64,000 nucleotides of DNA from Thalassospira sp. MCCC 1A01428 (GTDB taxonomy: Bacteria > Pseudomonadota > Alphaproteobacteria > Rhodospirillales > Thalassospiraceae): assembly GCF_002115825.1 (NCBI RefSeq), contig NZ_JFJZ01000001.1, forward strand, positions 248,001 through 312,000, given 5' to 3'. This document shows positions 1 to 8,029 of this stretch, piece after piece. The translations under genes were made by a program, and so were the position numbers. The notes beneath the pieces are model-generated. The model saw only the letters and a program-made list of their open reading frames with translations. It ran no database searches and was not told the origin of the DNA. How positions within the stretch are numbered: the stretch's first letter is position 1; every line of letters begins with the position of its first letter.

Positions 1-1
1 T

Positions 2-1117
2 TTAAACAATTTTTCGGTCGAAATGGCCGATTTCACCGGTCGTGAAATTGGCATTTTACAGTCTTTGCGCGAAATTCCGGGATTTTTGGCCTTTAGCGCC
101 ATTTTTGCCCTGTTGATTTTTCGCGAGCAAACCTTTGCCCTGATTTCGCTTATGGTGCTGGGCATTGGTGTGGCGATCAGCGGGTATTTTCCCACCATTG
201 TCGGGCTTTATTGCACCACTGTTTTAATGTCGATCGGGTTTCATTATTTTGAAACCATGCAACAGGCGCTGTCATTGCAGTGGGTTGCTAAAAATCGAAC
301 GGCCATGGTGATGGGGCGACAATTATCGGCCAAATCAATTGCCTCGTTGCTGATGTTTGGCGGCGTCTGGGTGATGATGGAAGTTTTTGATATGCCCTAT
401 CGCGGGGTATATGTGGTCGGTGGTGCGCTGACGATTGTTGTTGCACTTGTGGCCTGGATGGTGTTTCCCAAATTTACCGATGCCCACCCGCAAACCCGCA
501 AACTGGTGCTGCGTCGTCGCTATTGGCTTTATTACGCGCTGACCTTTATGGCGGGCGCACGGCGCCAGATTTTTACCGTTTTTGCCGGATTTTTGATGGT
601 GGAAAAATTTGGCTACGATGTTGGCACCATCACCATTCTATATTTGCTAAACCATGCCATTAACATGGTGTTGGCCCCCCAAATTGGCAGGCTGATTGGT
701 AAATGGGGGGAACGCAAGGCGCTGATATTTGAATATTGCGGGCTGTTTCTGGTCTTTACCGGCTATGCTTTTGTGCAAAATTCGCATCTGGCTGCCGGGT
801 TGTATGTGGTTGACCATTTGTTTTTTGCCATGGCAATTGCGATGAAAACCTATTTCCAGAAAATTGCGGATCCGGGCGACATTTCCTCAACCGCAGGGGT
901 GAGCTTTACCATCAATCACATTGCCGCTGTGTTCTTGCCTGCTGCGTTTGGCCTGTTATGGCTGATTTCGCCCAGTGCGGTATTTTTGACCGGTGCGGCT
1001 TTGGCGCTTGGGTCGTTGATTCTGTCGTTTAACGTGCCCCATGACCCGCGACCGGGCAATGAAGTGGTTTTGGGCGGTGCCAATGATGTGGGTGCCATGG
1101 GCCAGGCGGCTCGGTAA
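2..1117 (+). CDS. MFS transporter, 5'-truncated by the window edge
   Basis: Integral inner-membrane permease of the major facilitator superfamily; the substrate cannot be told from sequence. The reading frame is open from base 2, and the first ATG (base 23) already lies inside a hydrophobic MFS-like stretch, so the true start is upstream of the window. About ten hydrophobic segments are visible in 364 residues, with a central basic cytoplasmic loop (KLVLRRRYW). That fits loss of roughly the first one or two helices of a ~400-residue protein. It ends 56 bases before a strong terminator and is transcribed in the same direction as cpdB. Family call is firm; specificity unknown. Confidence 0.8.
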   Translation, partial: LNNFSVEMADFTGREIGILQSLREIPGFLAFSAIFALLIFREQTFALISLMVLGIGVAISGYFPTIVGLYCTTVLMSIGFHYFETMQQALSLQWVAKNRTAMVMGRQLSAKSIASLLMFGGVWVMMEVFDMPYRGVYVVGGALTIVVALVAWMVFPKFTDAHPQTRKLVLRRRYWLYYALTFMAGARRQIFTVFAGFLMVEKFGYDVGTITILYLLNHAINMVLAPQIGRLIGKWGERKALIFEYCGLFLVFTGYAFVQNSHLAAGLYVVDHLFFAMAIAMKTYFQKIADPGDISSTAGVSFTINHIAAVFLPAAFGLLWLISPSAVFLTGAALALGSLILSFNVPHDPRPGNEVVLGGANDVGAMGQAAR

Positions 1118-1172
1118 TTTTACGTAAGCCGTTCGCGCCGTTTGATTTTTTGGCGTAAACATTCAATTAACA

Positions 1173-1203
1173 AAACGCCTGTTCCCACGAGCAGGCGTTT
1201 TTG
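1173..1203 (+). terminator. Rho-independent terminator after the MFS gene
   Basis: A perfect 9-bp stem, AAACGCCTG/CAGGCGTTT (1173-1181 and 1192-1200), encloses a 10-base loop and runs into a T-rich tail. It separates the MFS gene from cpdB, so cpdB should have its own promoter in the 100 bases that follow. Confidence 0.85.
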
Positions 1204-1302
1204 TTTGCGTGTTGGCGTCTATTTTCGCAAAATCTTCAAAACCTGACCATCCGAACAAGAATATATTTGTCAGACTGACCATCATTTTCAGGGGTGCATT
1301 AA

Positions 1303-1635
1303 ATGACTTTCTATCGTCCACTGGCGAGCGTTTTTATCGGTCTGTCGGTTAGCCTGATGGCGGGCACAGCCCTTGCCGACAGTTCGGTATCCCTGCGGAT
1401 ACTGGAAACCACCGACATTCATTCGCATCTGGTCAATTACGACTATTACCGCGATGCCGCGTCGCAAACCGTTGGCCTGGCGAAAGATGCCACTCTGATC
1501 AAAAAGGCCCGCGACGAAGCCGACAATGCCATCCTGATTGACAATGGTGACCTTATTCAGGGCAACCCGCTGGGCGACTATATGGCCAAGCGCCACGGCC
1601 TTAAAAAAAGACTCATGTCAAGCCCCTTGACGTAG
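1303..1635 (+). pseudogene. cpdB: cpdB 5' fragment, interrupted by the ICE
   Basis: N-terminal part of a periplasmic 2',3'-cyclic-nucleotide 2'-phosphodiesterase/3'-nucleotidase. It has a signal peptide (about residues 1-25, ending ALA-D) and the first metallophosphatase motifs: TTDIHSH, and DNGDLIQGNPLGDY near residues 83-96. The host frame is intact through codon 102 (AAA AAA, ending at 1608). It then reads eight ICE-encoded residues to a TAG at 1633-1635, giving a 110-residue stub. The GNHE metal-binding motif is in the other half at 49.5 kb, so the stub cannot be active. It could still be exported. Excision of the ICE would restore the gene exactly. Confidence 0.93.
1602..1608. repeat. 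attL core TAAAAAA
   Basis: This is the left copy of the 7-bp direct repeat flanking the ICE; the seventh A at 1609 is already element sequence. The uninterrupted target would read CTTAAAAAAGGGG, codons Leu-Lys-Lys-Gly of cpdB. Read on the minus strand the core is TTTTTTA, close to but not the same as the TTTTTCAT target reported for Tn4371-like ICEs. Confidence 0.85.
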
Positions 1636-1648
1636 CCGGCCAAGGGGC
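1617..1648. repeat. Left-end hairpins, possible integrase arm sites
   Basis: Two overlapping inverted repeats lie within 40 bases of attL. One is GTCAAG-CCC-CTTGAC (1617-1631). The other is GCCCCTTG/CAAGGGGC (1622-1629 and 1641-1648, 11-base loop). The hexamer GTCAAG recurs twice near attR (49289 and 49309), 20 bases apart. That would suit arm-type integrase sites, but this is inference. The remaining bases to 1882 hold no gene I can support. Confidence 0.45.
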
Positions 1649-1882
1649 GAATTCATATATAGGACATGGAGTTATCTCTACTTTGGCCTGCTTTGTGAAG
1701 CTACTGCTTTGCGAGCCAGGAGCCATATAAGAGCGTTGAAAGATCAAGCCAGAGCAAGCTCTATCGTTAAGGGTGAGCGACCACGGAGCCTTAGCCATAA
1801 TAACATGTATCCTGGGTCCACAGATGACTCACCGCGTATTGGGGCGAGTTCGTGGGACGAATAAATATCGACGGGGAAATAT

Positions 1883-2674
1883 ATGGCCAGAGTCAGCAAT
1901 GCAATTCCATGGGGGCCTATACGCTCAACACTGACAGAGAAATTCAGCTTTGGTGACATTAAGCAAATCGTCGGTTATGGCGATTTGGATATGTCACGGC
2001 TTGCTCACCTCGAACAAAAACCTCAGAACGGCGCATCGAAGTCCCAGCTTCTCAGCGAAATTGACAAACAGGTTGGGATGATGAATGAAAATAATCGCAG
2101 CGCATTTGCATCGATCTGCTGCGAGGAAATGATGCGTCGTAAACCCGACGTCATCAGTGAATTAGAACGAGTTCTATCCAGAGTGGGTTGGAAGTTCTCC
2201 GGCACTGTACTTATCCCTATTGAGATTTTTGATATCTCGGAACTCATCAATATTCCCGACGCGGCGCATACGGATATTCAGAAGGCGGCGAGTCGTCTGC
2301 GCGATGGGGATTTGAGTGGGGCATTATCGGCCGCCTGTGGTGCTCTGGACACTGTGACCAGTGATATTTACAGCCGATATAATTTGGGCGATGCTGGCAA
2401 AGCATCGTTCCAAGAACGTATCAAAAAGTCTATTGGCGCCTTGAACGTAACAGACAGTCTGATAAACGAACTGTCTGAGATTGGATGGCCTGAATCTGAC
2501 TACAAACCGCTGTCTACAAATCTGGAGGGATCATTAAACCAAGCAGCCTTTGTGATGCAAAAGTTACGGTCTGACATGGGCGATGTACACGGTACCAAGC
2601 CAGTCATCAGCGCATTGGTTTATGACTCTATCAAATGGTCATCTCTGTTACTCAGAGTCTTGGCGATCCGTTAA
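1883..2674 (+). CDS. Abortive-infection family protein (Abi_C-like)
   Basis: A 263-residue soluble protein. Its C-terminal ~130 residues resemble the abortive-infection C-terminal domain: a helical segment (ALSAACGALDTVTSDIY) followed by a late GDVHGTKP motif and a hydrophobic end helix. The N-terminal half is not recognised. ATG at 1883 follows a GGGG-containing ribosome site. It is the only gene on the plus strand in the left 23 kb of the ICE. Its 3' end overlaps that of the DUF2274 gene by 27 bases, which suggests later insertion at the element's edge. Likely role is antiphage defence; the fold call is moderate and the function is inferred. Confidence 0.6.
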   Translation: MARVSNAIPWGPIRSTLTEKFSFGDIKQIVGYGDLDMSRLAHLEQKPQNGASKSQLLSEIDKQVGMMNENNRSAFASICCEEMMRRKPDVISELERVLSRVGWKFSGTVLIPIEIFDISELINIPDAAHTDIQKAASRLRDGDLSGALSAACGALDTVTSDIYSRYNLGDAGKASFQERIKKSIGALNVTDSLINELSEIGWPESDYKPLSTNLEGSLNQAAFVMQKLRSDMGDVHGTKPVISALVYDSIKWSSLLLRVLAIR

Positions 2675-2908
2675 CGAGCGCGTATGCGTGTTGCTCCTGT
2701 TGCGACGAAAACCCCGATCTCTTGCGATAAACGCCTCCAGCATGTACGGGATCAGCGTTACCGCATCCACCGGCTGGCTGTAGGTCTGGCTATGCAACTC
2801 AGCATAGCGCTCCAGATCAGCCCTCAGACTGGCCGGACAGGCGAAGGTCAGCTTAGTGGTTTCAGTCTTGGGCAGTGGGCCGAGACGTAACTTTCGGGTG
2901 ATAGTCAT
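2648..2908 (-). CDS. DUF2274 protein, last gene of the trb operon
   Basis: An 86-residue protein starting with the typical KLRLGPLPKTE stretch of DUF2274 proteins, which directly follow trbI in Tn4371/IncP-like clusters. The family looks like a small ribbon-helix-helix-type protein of unknown role. The tail after GFRR is unlike the usual family end and overlaps the convergent Abi gene, so the C-terminus may have been remodelled when that gene arrived. Eleven bases separate it from trbI. Confidence 0.85.
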   Translation of the reverse strand: MTITRKLRLGPLPKTETTKLTFACPASLRADLERYAELHSQTYSQPVDAVTLIPYMLEAFIARDRGFRRNRSNTHTRSLTDRQDSE

Positions 2909-2919
2909 TGCGACGCTCC

Positions 2920-4200
2920 CTAATTGATGAACAATGGTTGATAAGGACGAAGTACCAAGTCGCGGTTGACGATGATGCGTACTGGCAAGCCGGGCCGCTC
3001 CGTCAAGGTGGGTTGGATGTTCAGATTGCGTCGGGTCATCTCCTGGCCAACCTGGTTGATGCTGTCCTGCGCGCTGTCGCGACCCGCAATAATGACTCGA
3101 TCACCATCCTGCCGGTTTTCCGGCGCGGCCAGTTCAGCGCCAACACCCAGCAGTGTTGTCAGCACCGCACCGGCAAAGATGCGATCCCAATGCCAATCGA
3201 CGCCATCTTCTAGACCGGCGTAACCCGTCGGATCGGTGCCGACCAGGTTGTCCAGCGCCAGCGAGGAAGTATCCGGCAGGATGATGCGGTTCCAGACAAC
3301 TTGAACGCGGCTCTGCCCGTAGCTGACCTGGCTGTTGTAGCGTCCCAGAATGCGGGAGCCCTGCGGGATCAGCAGATGCTGACCCGTTGCCGTGTCGTAG
3401 ACTGGCTCCGTGACCGTGGCGATCACATCGCTAGGCAGGTCGGATTGGATACCGGTCACCAAAGCCCCGGCGATCACTGTACCGGCCATGACCTGATAGG
3501 GTGAACTTGGCAATTGCAGGTGCCCGGTATTACGAGTTTCCGTAGAACCGGATTGCAGGAATGCTTCTTTCTGGTCTTGCCGGTTCTGCACAGCCGTCGA
3601 ATCAGCCGGTTGCGCCACCGCTGAGGCCGAGCTGCCGACCAGTGCATCAAAAGCCGCCATGGTGCTCCCCATGTCTGGCACAGCAGGCTGCGAAGCCACC
3701 GTGGCAGTCGGGTTAGTCTGGTTGCGATTGCCGGTCTGGAAGAACAGCGACGAGGCAGCCGCCGCTTCCGACTCTTCGCGTAGCGCGGCGGCGGGATCAT
3801 GGCCATGTGCCGAATAACTGGCCACTGATGGCTGTTGCGCATTCACAATGGCCGGCCCCAGATCCCCCGGTAACGGTGGTCCCAATACCGGTACGTCGGG
3901 CGGTGCCTTAGGTGGCAGCATGGAATAGTCGGTGGGCAACTGCTCTAGCGCATCGGAGCGTGACACTCGCTCCACGTTGTACAACTCCGTTTGCTCAGTG
4001 CTCCCTCTCTGTGGCGGCTGCAATGACCAGAATGTGGCCCCGAGCACAGCGACTGCCAGGCTTCCGGTCAGGATCGCCAGGGTACGACGGTTCAGTCGCG
4101 TCACCGGGCGCGGTTGGGCACGCAGGGTCACGGTGTCGGGGGCGACTTTATCCACTGGCGTCGTGCTCCGGTCAGCAGTTTCGTCCTGATTCATATTCAA
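2920..4200 (-). CDS. trbI: TrbI, VirB10-like conjugation channel protein
   Basis: Inner-to-outer-membrane spanning component of the P-type type IV secretion channel. The 426-residue protein has a cytoplasmic N-terminus, one transmembrane helix near residues 38-61, a Pro/Gln-rich periplasmic linker (about 65-230), and a VirB10 C-terminal beta domain (KTVIAGALVTG-type and YGQSRVQVVWNRI segments). It overlaps the trbG stop by four bases (ATGA), implying translational coupling. It energises the TrbG/VirB9 ring in known systems. Full length. Confidence 0.93.
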   Translation of the reverse strand: MNMNQDETADRSTTPVDKVAPDTVTLRAQPRPVTRLNRRTLAILTGSLAVAVLGATFWSLQPPQRGSTEQTELYNVERVSRSDALEQLPTDYSMLPPKAPPDVPVLGPPLPGDLGPAIVNAQQPSVASYSAHGHDPAAALREESEAAAASSLFFQTGNRNQTNPTATVASQPAVPDMGSTMAAFDALVGSSASAVAQPADSTAVQNRQDQKEAFLQSGSTETRNTGHLQLPSSPYQVMAGTVIAGALVTGIQSDLPSDVIATVTEPVYDTATGQHLLIPQGSRILGRYNSQVSYGQSRVQVVWNRIILPDTSSLALDNLVGTDPTGYAGLEDGVDWHWDRIFAGAVLTTLLGVGAELAAPENRQDGDRVIIAGRDSAQDSINQVGQEMTRRNLNIQPTLTERPGLPVRIIVNRDLVLRPYQPLFIN

Positions 4201-5189
4201 TCCCTCCGTGCCACGCCATCCGTGCGCTCGATGCGTACTACGTCGCCCTTGTCACCACCCAGGCGCAGTTCCGCCGCGCCGAACAGCCGATCGACGATGT
4301 AATACGGCGGGCGGAACCGGTAGTTCACCAGTTGCCCATCCCCTTCGGCGCCGATCACGAACAGTGGTGGCAGTTCTCCTTGGGCAATCCCCGCCGGGAA
4401 CTGGATATAGACCTTCCGGCCGTCGTCGAAAGCGCGTAACGGTTTCCAGGGCGGCTGGCTGCCGCTAATTGCATAGCGAAAGCGCAGGTTCTCCAGTGCC
4501 AGTCCAGTATCAATGGGTACGGTCGCCTGCGCAGTTTGATTGCGGCGCTGTAAGGCCAGCATCTGGTCACGCGGGTAGTCCCAGGACACCGATGCCATCC
4601 ATGCCTGGTCGGTCGAGGTCAGTTCCAACAGGTAGGTACGCCGACTGGTGGTGATGACCAGATTGGTGTTCAGGCCCGAACGGATCGGCTTGACCAGTAC
4701 ATTGACCCGTAGCTCGTCACCAGCACCGCTGGACGTGTCACCCACGACCCAACGCACGGTATCCCCAGCCGCCACCGTCACCAGTTCCTCACCCAGTTGG
4801 AGCGCAATCACTGTCACGCGTCCAACTGCCGAATAGACCTGATACAGCGCCCCCTCGGTGAAGGGCCAGACCTGAATGGCATTGACGTAGCCCTCACGCG
4901 TCGGCGCCATACGCGCTTGCTCATTGGCCAGTGACACGCGCACGGTTTCATCGGCAGTCTCAGGTGCGGCGTCTGCTTCTTCGACCTCCAGCAGCGGTTT
5001 CATCTGCCCCGGCATCGGCAGCACTTCAGGCACCGCCACCACTTCCACCGGCAGGGGCGCCTCGGGCAAGGGATGAGCCAACACAGGTTCATCAAGCGAG
5101 ATGGCGGGTGGCGGCTTGCCCTGCGTGGCGCAGCCCGACAAAACCAGCAGGATGAGTGGAAAAGCGTAAAAACGGAAAGACGATTTCAT
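4197..5189 (-). CDS. trbG: TrbG, VirB9-like outer-membrane complex protein
   Basis: A 330-residue lipoprotein-like periplasmic component of the mating channel. The N-terminus has a signal peptide with lipobox LSGC (Cys about 19), then a Pro/Glu-rich linker. The C-terminal half is a VirB9/CagX domain with the WDYP and NYRF segments. It forms the outer-membrane core with TrbI. The start overlaps trbF by four bases. Confidence 0.93.
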   Translation of the reverse strand: MKSSFRFYAFPLILLVLSGCATQGKPPPAISLDEPVLAHPLPEAPLPVEVVAVPEVLPMPGQMKPLLEVEEADAAPETADETVRVSLANEQARMAPTREGYVNAIQVWPFTEGALYQVYSAVGRVTVIALQLGEELVTVAAGDTVRWVVGDTSSGAGDELRVNVLVKPIRSGLNTNLVITTSRRTYLLELTSTDQAWMASVSWDYPRDQMLALQRRNQTAQATVPIDTGLALENLRFRYAISGSQPPWKPLRAFDDGRKVYIQFPAGIAQGELPPLFVIGAEGDGQLVNYRFRPPYYIVDRLFGAAELRLGGDKGDVVRIERTDGVARRD

Positions 5190-5890
5190 GGCTGGGCTCC
5201 TTCGGACGTATCCAGTTCACGGCTCCACGACAGACCATTGACGTAGATGCCCAGGGGGTTCTTGCGCAGACGGTCTTCGGTGCGCGGGGTTTGCAGCACG
5301 ATGGACACCACGGCGGTCCAGCGCGCCTGTCCGGCGACAGCGCCATTGACGTAGCGGCGTTCGGTCCAGCGGACATTGAACGACGACTCGCTGGCACGCA
5401 CGACACTGGTGATCTGTACCGTCACTGACTCCTTGCCGATGCGGGCAAAGGGGTCGTTGGTACGGGCATAGTCGTTGAGCACCGCCGCGCCCTTGTCGGT
5501 GGTGTAGTCGTAGGCGTCGAGCCAGCTCTGTCGCACCACAATGGGATCGATGGACAGCCCGCGCACCCGTGTCACAAAACCCGCCAGGTGGTGCGCAATC
5601 TGCGCGTCAGTGGGCCGGTACTGCGTGGCGGCTTCGCCCACAGCGCGTACCTGTCCCACTTCATCCACCTCCACCACGTAGGGGGTAACGATGGACTGTG
5701 CCGAACGCCACACCAGACCGCCCGCCATCAACAAGGCCAGCATCAGGCAGCCGAAGGCCATCAAGCGCCAGTTCTTCGCCTGCGCACGGGCCGAGCCGAT
5801 ACGCTCGTCCCACACTTGAGCGGCGGATTGATACGGGGTGGCCGGTTGCGGCGATTCCGCATAGCGCACCCTCGGTCGTTTGAATCGCAT
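5186..5890 (-). CDS. trbF: TrbF, VirB8-like mating-pair protein
   Basis: A 234-residue bitopic inner-membrane protein. A short basic cytoplasmic N-terminus is followed by one transmembrane helix (about 43-64) and a periplasmic NTF2-like VirB8 domain containing SWLDAYDYTTD and RWTERRYVNG. It nucleates channel assembly in related systems. A strong AAGGAGAAGG ribosome site precedes the ATG. The 30-base gap to trbL is the widest within the trb run besides the gene starts. Confidence 0.93.
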   Translation of the reverse strand: MRFKRPRVRYAESPQPATPYQSAAQVWDERIGSARAQAKNWRLMAFGCLMLALLMAGGLVWRSAQSIVTPYVVEVDEVGQVRAVGEAATQYRPTDAQIAHHLAGFVTRVRGLSIDPIVVRQSWLDAYDYTTDKGAAVLNDYARTNDPFARIGKESVTVQITSVVRASESSFNVRWTERRYVNGAVAGQARWTAVVSIVLQTPRTEDRLRKNPLGIYVNGLSWSRELDTSEGAQP

Positions 5891-5920
5891 AAGCCTTCTC
5901 CTTGAGGGTCAGGTATCACC

Positions 5921-7288
5921 TTATTCATCTTGATTACGCAAACTTGGGCCAGAACCCGCACCACTGCTGTCGCCACCGCGCAGGGTATGTGCCGTCGTCG
6001 TGGCGGCCTGGGTAATATGCTGGCGGCGGTGCAGGCGTTTGGCCCAAGCGGGTTGTTGTTGGGCTGGGGATGCGGCGCTCTGGCTCATGCCAGTGGTGCT
6101 GCCACCCGAACTATCATCAGGCGACGAGCCGTTCCAGCCCGCCCGAAAGGGAGCCGTCATACGCTGCCCGGCAGCGGAAGCACGAGCGACCATACTTCGC
6201 CCGACAGCCTGAGCGCCGGACCTGGCAACATTGCCAAGGCCCGCTGCTGCCCCCTTGAGACCACCACTGGCGGCAGCCGAACCGGACTGGAATGCAGAAC
6301 GGGCGCTGCCAAGGGTCGAGGTAGCCGTCCGTGCGCCGGAACCGGCCAATCGGGCAGCAGCCGGAGCCATCCGAGCCCCGGCCAGTACCGCGCCACCCAC
6401 GCCTGTGGCCGCAGCACCCACGGCCATGGCGGTTCCGGCCGCGCCGATGGTGGCACCAGCCATAGCCCCAGCACCCAGTTGCGGCCCACCGGAAATCAGC
6501 CCGGTGGCGATGCCTGGTCCGAAGATGCCCAACGCCAGCAAAGCGAGCGATGCCAACATAAGAACCAGCGCATGGTCGATGGACGGCTCGTCCGGATGCA
6601 CCTGAAACTCCGCGAACAATCCCGTGCCAATACCGACGATCACCGCCAGCACCAACACCTTGATGCCGGAGGACACGATATTGCCCAGCACCTTCTCAGC
6701 GAGAAACGCGGTCTTGTTCCACAGGGCAAACGGCACCAGCACGAAGCCCGCCAGCGTGGTTAGCTTGAACTCGATGAGCGTAATGAAGAGCTGGATCGAC
6801 AAAATAAAGAAGCACAGGATCACCACCAACCAGGCGAGGAACATCACCACGATGGGATCAAGATTGACGAACACTTCGGGGAAGCCCGCCATCTCGCCAA
6901 TCTGTTCCAGAATCGGCGCTGCTGCGTCGATGCCGGTCTTGGCCAGTCGCCCCGGTTGCAGGAAATGCTCCATCGTTAATGACGAGCCAGTGGCCGTTAG
7001 GCCAAGACCTGCAAAAGAACGAAACACGATCCCTGCCAACCAGTTGAAGTTGCCAATGATGTAGGCGAAGGCACCGACATAAAGCACCTTGCGCAGAAGC
7101 CTGGCGATCACGTCTTCGCCCTGACCGGTGGCGTGGCTCATCGCCCAGTACAAACCGGCAAGGGTCATATCAATGATGATCAACGTGGCAGTCAAGAACG
7201 CTACCTCGCCCTGCAACAACCCGAACCCCGAGTCGATGTAGGTAGAGAAGGTATTCAGGAAGCGGTCGATGACCGTCACGTCACTCAT
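5921..7288 (-). CDS. trbL: TrbL, VirB6-like polytopic membrane protein
   Basis: Inner-membrane channel component with about six hydrophobic helices in residues 1-260, then a low-complexity Ala/Gly-rich region (about 260-400) and a Gln/His-rich tail. This layout is typical of TrbL. I start at 7288 because MSDVTVIDRF matches the usual family N-terminus; an in-frame ATG at 7294 adds two residues. The long Ala/Gly tract produces many false open frames on the other strand. Confidence 0.92.
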   Translation of the reverse strand: MSDVTVIDRFLNTFSTYIDSGFGLLQGEVAFLTATLIIIDMTLAGLYWAMSHATGQGEDVIARLLRKVLYVGAFAYIIGNFNWLAGIVFRSFAGLGLTATGSSLTMEHFLQPGRLAKTGIDAAAPILEQIGEMAGFPEVFVNLDPIVVMFLAWLVVILCFFILSIQLFITLIEFKLTTLAGFVLVPFALWNKTAFLAEKVLGNIVSSGIKVLVLAVIVGIGTGLFAEFQVHPDEPSIDHALVLMLASLALLALGIFGPGIATGLISGGPQLGAGAMAGATIGAAGTAMAVGAAATGVGGAVLAGARMAPAAARLAGSGARTATSTLGSARSAFQSGSAAASGGLKGAAAGLGNVARSGAQAVGRSMVARASAAGQRMTAPFRAGWNGSSPDDSSGGSTTGMSQSAASPAQQQPAWAKRLHRRQHITQAATTTAHTLRGGDSSGAGSGPSLRNQDE

Positions 7289-7300
7289 GGCCATGCCCGA

Positions 7301-8029
7301 TCAGTTGGAATAGAAATCCACGCGTTGCGGCGTATAGGGTGTGCCGGTACCAAGAAAGCGGCGTCGCACTTCACGGGCTCGCTCGGTGGCGGCCGCCTGC
7401 CGCGCCAGTTCCAATGCGGCGGCCCGCTCCTGGGTGATCTGAAGCTGTTGGGCCTGGATCGACTGCTTGGCCTGTAAGGCCAGAAGCTGATTGGTCGCCT
7501 GCATGGCTTGCAAGGCGCCTTCTGCCGACTGGCTCTCATTCACCAGGTCAGCTAACGCGCTTTCGTCCTGTGCCAGATTCTGCGACGCCTGCGCTTGTAC
7601 CCGCATCGCGGTGTGCAACCCGTCAAGGGTGTGCCGCCAGCGTTGCTGCGCATCCTGATACATCTGATCGCCACTGACCGTCGCGGCGTATTCTTCCGGG
7701 TAGAGTTGTGCAAACTCGCGGTCGAGTGTTTGTACGTCATAGGCCAAACCCTGCGCTTCAGCGATCAGGCGTTCGGTGGTGGCCAGCGTCGAACGCAGCC
7801 GATTGATGACGTTGTAATCCAGACCCGCCAAATTGCGCGCCTGATTCCGCAACATCTGCGCCTCATTCTGTAGCTGATTGATCTGGTTGTTGATCTGCTC
7901 CAGCGTGCGAATCGCGGTGAGCGCGTTCTGCACAAGGTTGGTGGGATCGACCACGACCCACTGGGCTTGGGCCGTAGACACGGTGCCAAGCATGGCCACG
8001 ATAACGATGGCAAGAACACGTAGTTTCAT
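7301..8029 (-). CDS. trbJ: TrbJ, VirB5-like pilus-associated protein
   Basis: A 242-residue secreted protein. It has a signal peptide (residues 1-22, ending AQA), then a mostly helical body rich in Gln and Asn with heptad-like stretches (LEQINNQINQLQNEAQ). This is characteristic of TrbJ, the minor pilus component that also contributes to entry exclusion in RP4. It overlaps trbE by four bases and lies seven bases upstream of the trbL reading frame. Confidence 0.92.
   Translation of the reverse strand: MKLRVLAIVIVAMLGTVSTAQAQWVVVDPTNLVQNALTAIRTLEQINNQINQLQNEAQMLRNQARNLAGLDYNVINRLRSTLATTERLIAEAQGLAYDVQTLDREFAQLYPEEYAATVSGDQMYQDAQQRWRHTLDGLHTAMRVQAQASQNLAQDESALADLVNESQSAEGALQAMQATNQLLALQAKQSIQAQQLQITQERAAALELARQAAATERAREVRRRFLGTGTPYTPQRVDFYSN

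Noticed and set aside
1602-1608. tRNA 3' end as integration target
   Set aside because: P4-type integrases often use tRNA genes, but both junctions lie in cpdB codons and no tRNA-like cloverleaf is visible at either end.
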